The notes beneath the pieces were generated by a model. The model saw only the letters and a program-made list of their open reading frames with translations, did not search any database and was not told the DNA's origin. From Abyssisolibacter fermentans (lineage in GTDB: Bacteria > Bacillota > Clostridia > Tissierellales > MCWD3), in the NCBI RefSeq assembly GCF_001559865.1, contig NZ_LOHE01000037.1, forward strand, positions 1 through 64,000: a stretch of 64,000 bases of DNA, read 5' to 3'. Numbering within the stretch: position 1 is the stretch's first letter; every line of letters begins with the position of its first letter. Of this stretch, positions 63,424 to 64,000 are shown in pieces. The position numbers were made by a program, and so were the translations under genes.

Positions 63424-63472
63424 TTAAGTAATTACTTAACTAGATTATAATATACTTAATTAGTTTATGCAA
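63424..63472 (-). promoter_or_regulatory. Promoter and operator of the ArsR-permease operon
   Basis: On the minus strand TTGCAT (63467-63472) and TATAAT (63444-63449) are 17 bases apart. The 16-bp palindrome TTAAGTAATTACTTAA (63424-63439) lies just downstream at the expected transcription start, a normal place for an ArsR operator. Confidence 0.78.
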
Positions 63473-63556
63473 TAGTAAAATGATAAATTTTACTATTATT
63501 TTTTAAGCAGAGAACTCAAAGTAAATAACTATAATCTATAATTAATAATATTACTA

Positions 63557-63578
63557 GGAGACATGTATACATGTCTCC
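63557..63578. terminator. Palindrome after the M14 peptidase gene
   Basis: GGAGACATGTA-TACATGTCTCC is a perfect 22-base palindrome 52 bases after the stop of the gene on the minus strand. Perhaps a terminator, although no T run follows. Confidence 0.5.
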
Positions 63579-63630
63579 CTCTCCAAAACTTGTGAGTCAA
63601 TATAATTTTAAATAAAAATATCCCTCTAAA

Positions 63631-64000
63631 TCAAACTATTGAAGCAAGTAGTAATATTTCTTCATTGTCATTATATATTTTATCGAACTGAGATATTGGC
63701 AATGGATTTTTTCCCTTTCCTGCTTCTATAGTATATCCGGGTCTTCTATATTCTTGTATAAACCAATCCTTCATACCTGCATAGGAGCCAATTCCTGTTA
63801 TTGTACTTAATTTATAACCACTTGCTTTTTCAAACATTTTACCTATTGTTAATGCTTCAGGCGGCTCAAGATTTTCAAATTGCCAGTATATTACTTCACC
63901 TTGAGTATGATAAGAAAGTACTAGTCTAAAATTATGATTATTAGTGAAATTAACTACTGCTGTAGATTCAGGTTCTGATAGAGGTTTTTCACCACCATAT
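63631..64000 (-). CDS. M14 zinc carboxypeptidase, C-terminal part (runs off the right edge)
   Basis: About 123 residues of the C-terminal end of an M14-family carboxypeptidase, probably one that cuts gamma-D-glutamyl-diamino acid bonds in cell-wall peptides. The visible frame enters with YGGEKPLSEPESTAVVNFTN and holds the zinc histidine in LVLSYHTQGEVIYW. GIGSYAGMKDWFIQEYRRPG leads to the catalytic glutamate in YTIEAGKGKNPLP. The frame continues upstream beyond base 64000; the ATG at 63837 is internal. Confidence 0.85.
   Translation of the reverse strand, partial: YGGEKPLSEPESTAVVNFTNNHNFRLVLSYHTQGEVIYWQFENLEPPEALTIGKMFEKASGYKLSTITGIGSYAGMKDWFIQEYRRPGYTIEAGKGKNPLPISQFDKIYNDNEEILLLASIV

Overview
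The window is a very AT-rich stretch from a Gram-positive, spore-forming anaerobe of the Clostridia. The evidence is a GerAB-type germination permease, a SleB-type cell-wall hydrolase, a LevR-type sigma-54 activator driving PTS genes, T-box, yjdF and fluoride riboswitches, AGGAGG-type ribosome binding sites and many ATG/TTG/GTG starts. The sequence alone does not fix genus or species. No rRNA, tRNA or CRISPR array was found.

Layout. 1-240: the end of an IS3-like element. 240-5200: a methyl-accepting chemotaxis protein, an orphan germination permease, a decayed fragment of a second chemoreceptor, and threonine ammonia-lyase. 5200-8860: gene-poor DNA with one flavin reductase and a group IIC intron whose reverse transcriptase has lost its middle. 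8860-23130: a LevR-like activator, an MFS pseudogene, a -24/-12 promoter, then a co-directional block of an exported uncharacterised protein, a lactose/cellobiose-type PTS (IIC, IIB, IIA), a DUF7916-like barrel protein, a nucleotidyltransferase with a left-handed beta-helix, a GH4 6-phospho-glycosidase, a SIS protein and a BadF-type amino-sugar kinase. This reads as a pathway for an amino-sugar-containing oligosaccharide. 23150-31620: nitronate monooxygenase, NUDIX hydrolase, a NagZ-like lipoprotein, two methyltransferases (one broken by a single stop), MarR, an unrecognised membrane protein with a small partner, an ECF S component and a DUF2785 protein. 31620-36410: two related secreted proteins, one a papain-like plus S41 double protease with Ig-like repeats. 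36770-44480: aminotransferase, methyltransferase, HutD, T-box(Trp)-trpP, yjdF riboswitch-yjdF, a YolA-like exported protein and cardiolipin synthase.

44790-53330 is a complete-looking N-acetylgalactosamine/galactosamine (Aga) locus: a GntR/UTRA regulator, AgaS, mannose-family PTS IIB-IIC-IID-IIA, class II aldolase, PfkB kinase, a HAD phosphatase and an NagA-type deacetylase. The same short operator-like sequence precedes both the regulator and agaS. 53330-64000 holds foldback repeats, a fluoride riboswitch with a CPA-type antiporter, pyroglutamyl peptidase, flavodoxin, a SLC13-type transporter, an ECF S component/methyltransferase pair, a LysM-SleB hydrolase, an ArsR-controlled split permease and the end of an M14 carboxypeptidase.

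The intergenic DNA is unusual. At least four kinds of foldback or repeated elements occur, and two of them have a second copy inside the window. RNA-level control is also frequent: three known riboswitch or T-box classes, possible hairpins between ribosome binding site and start codon, and candidate AUU starts.
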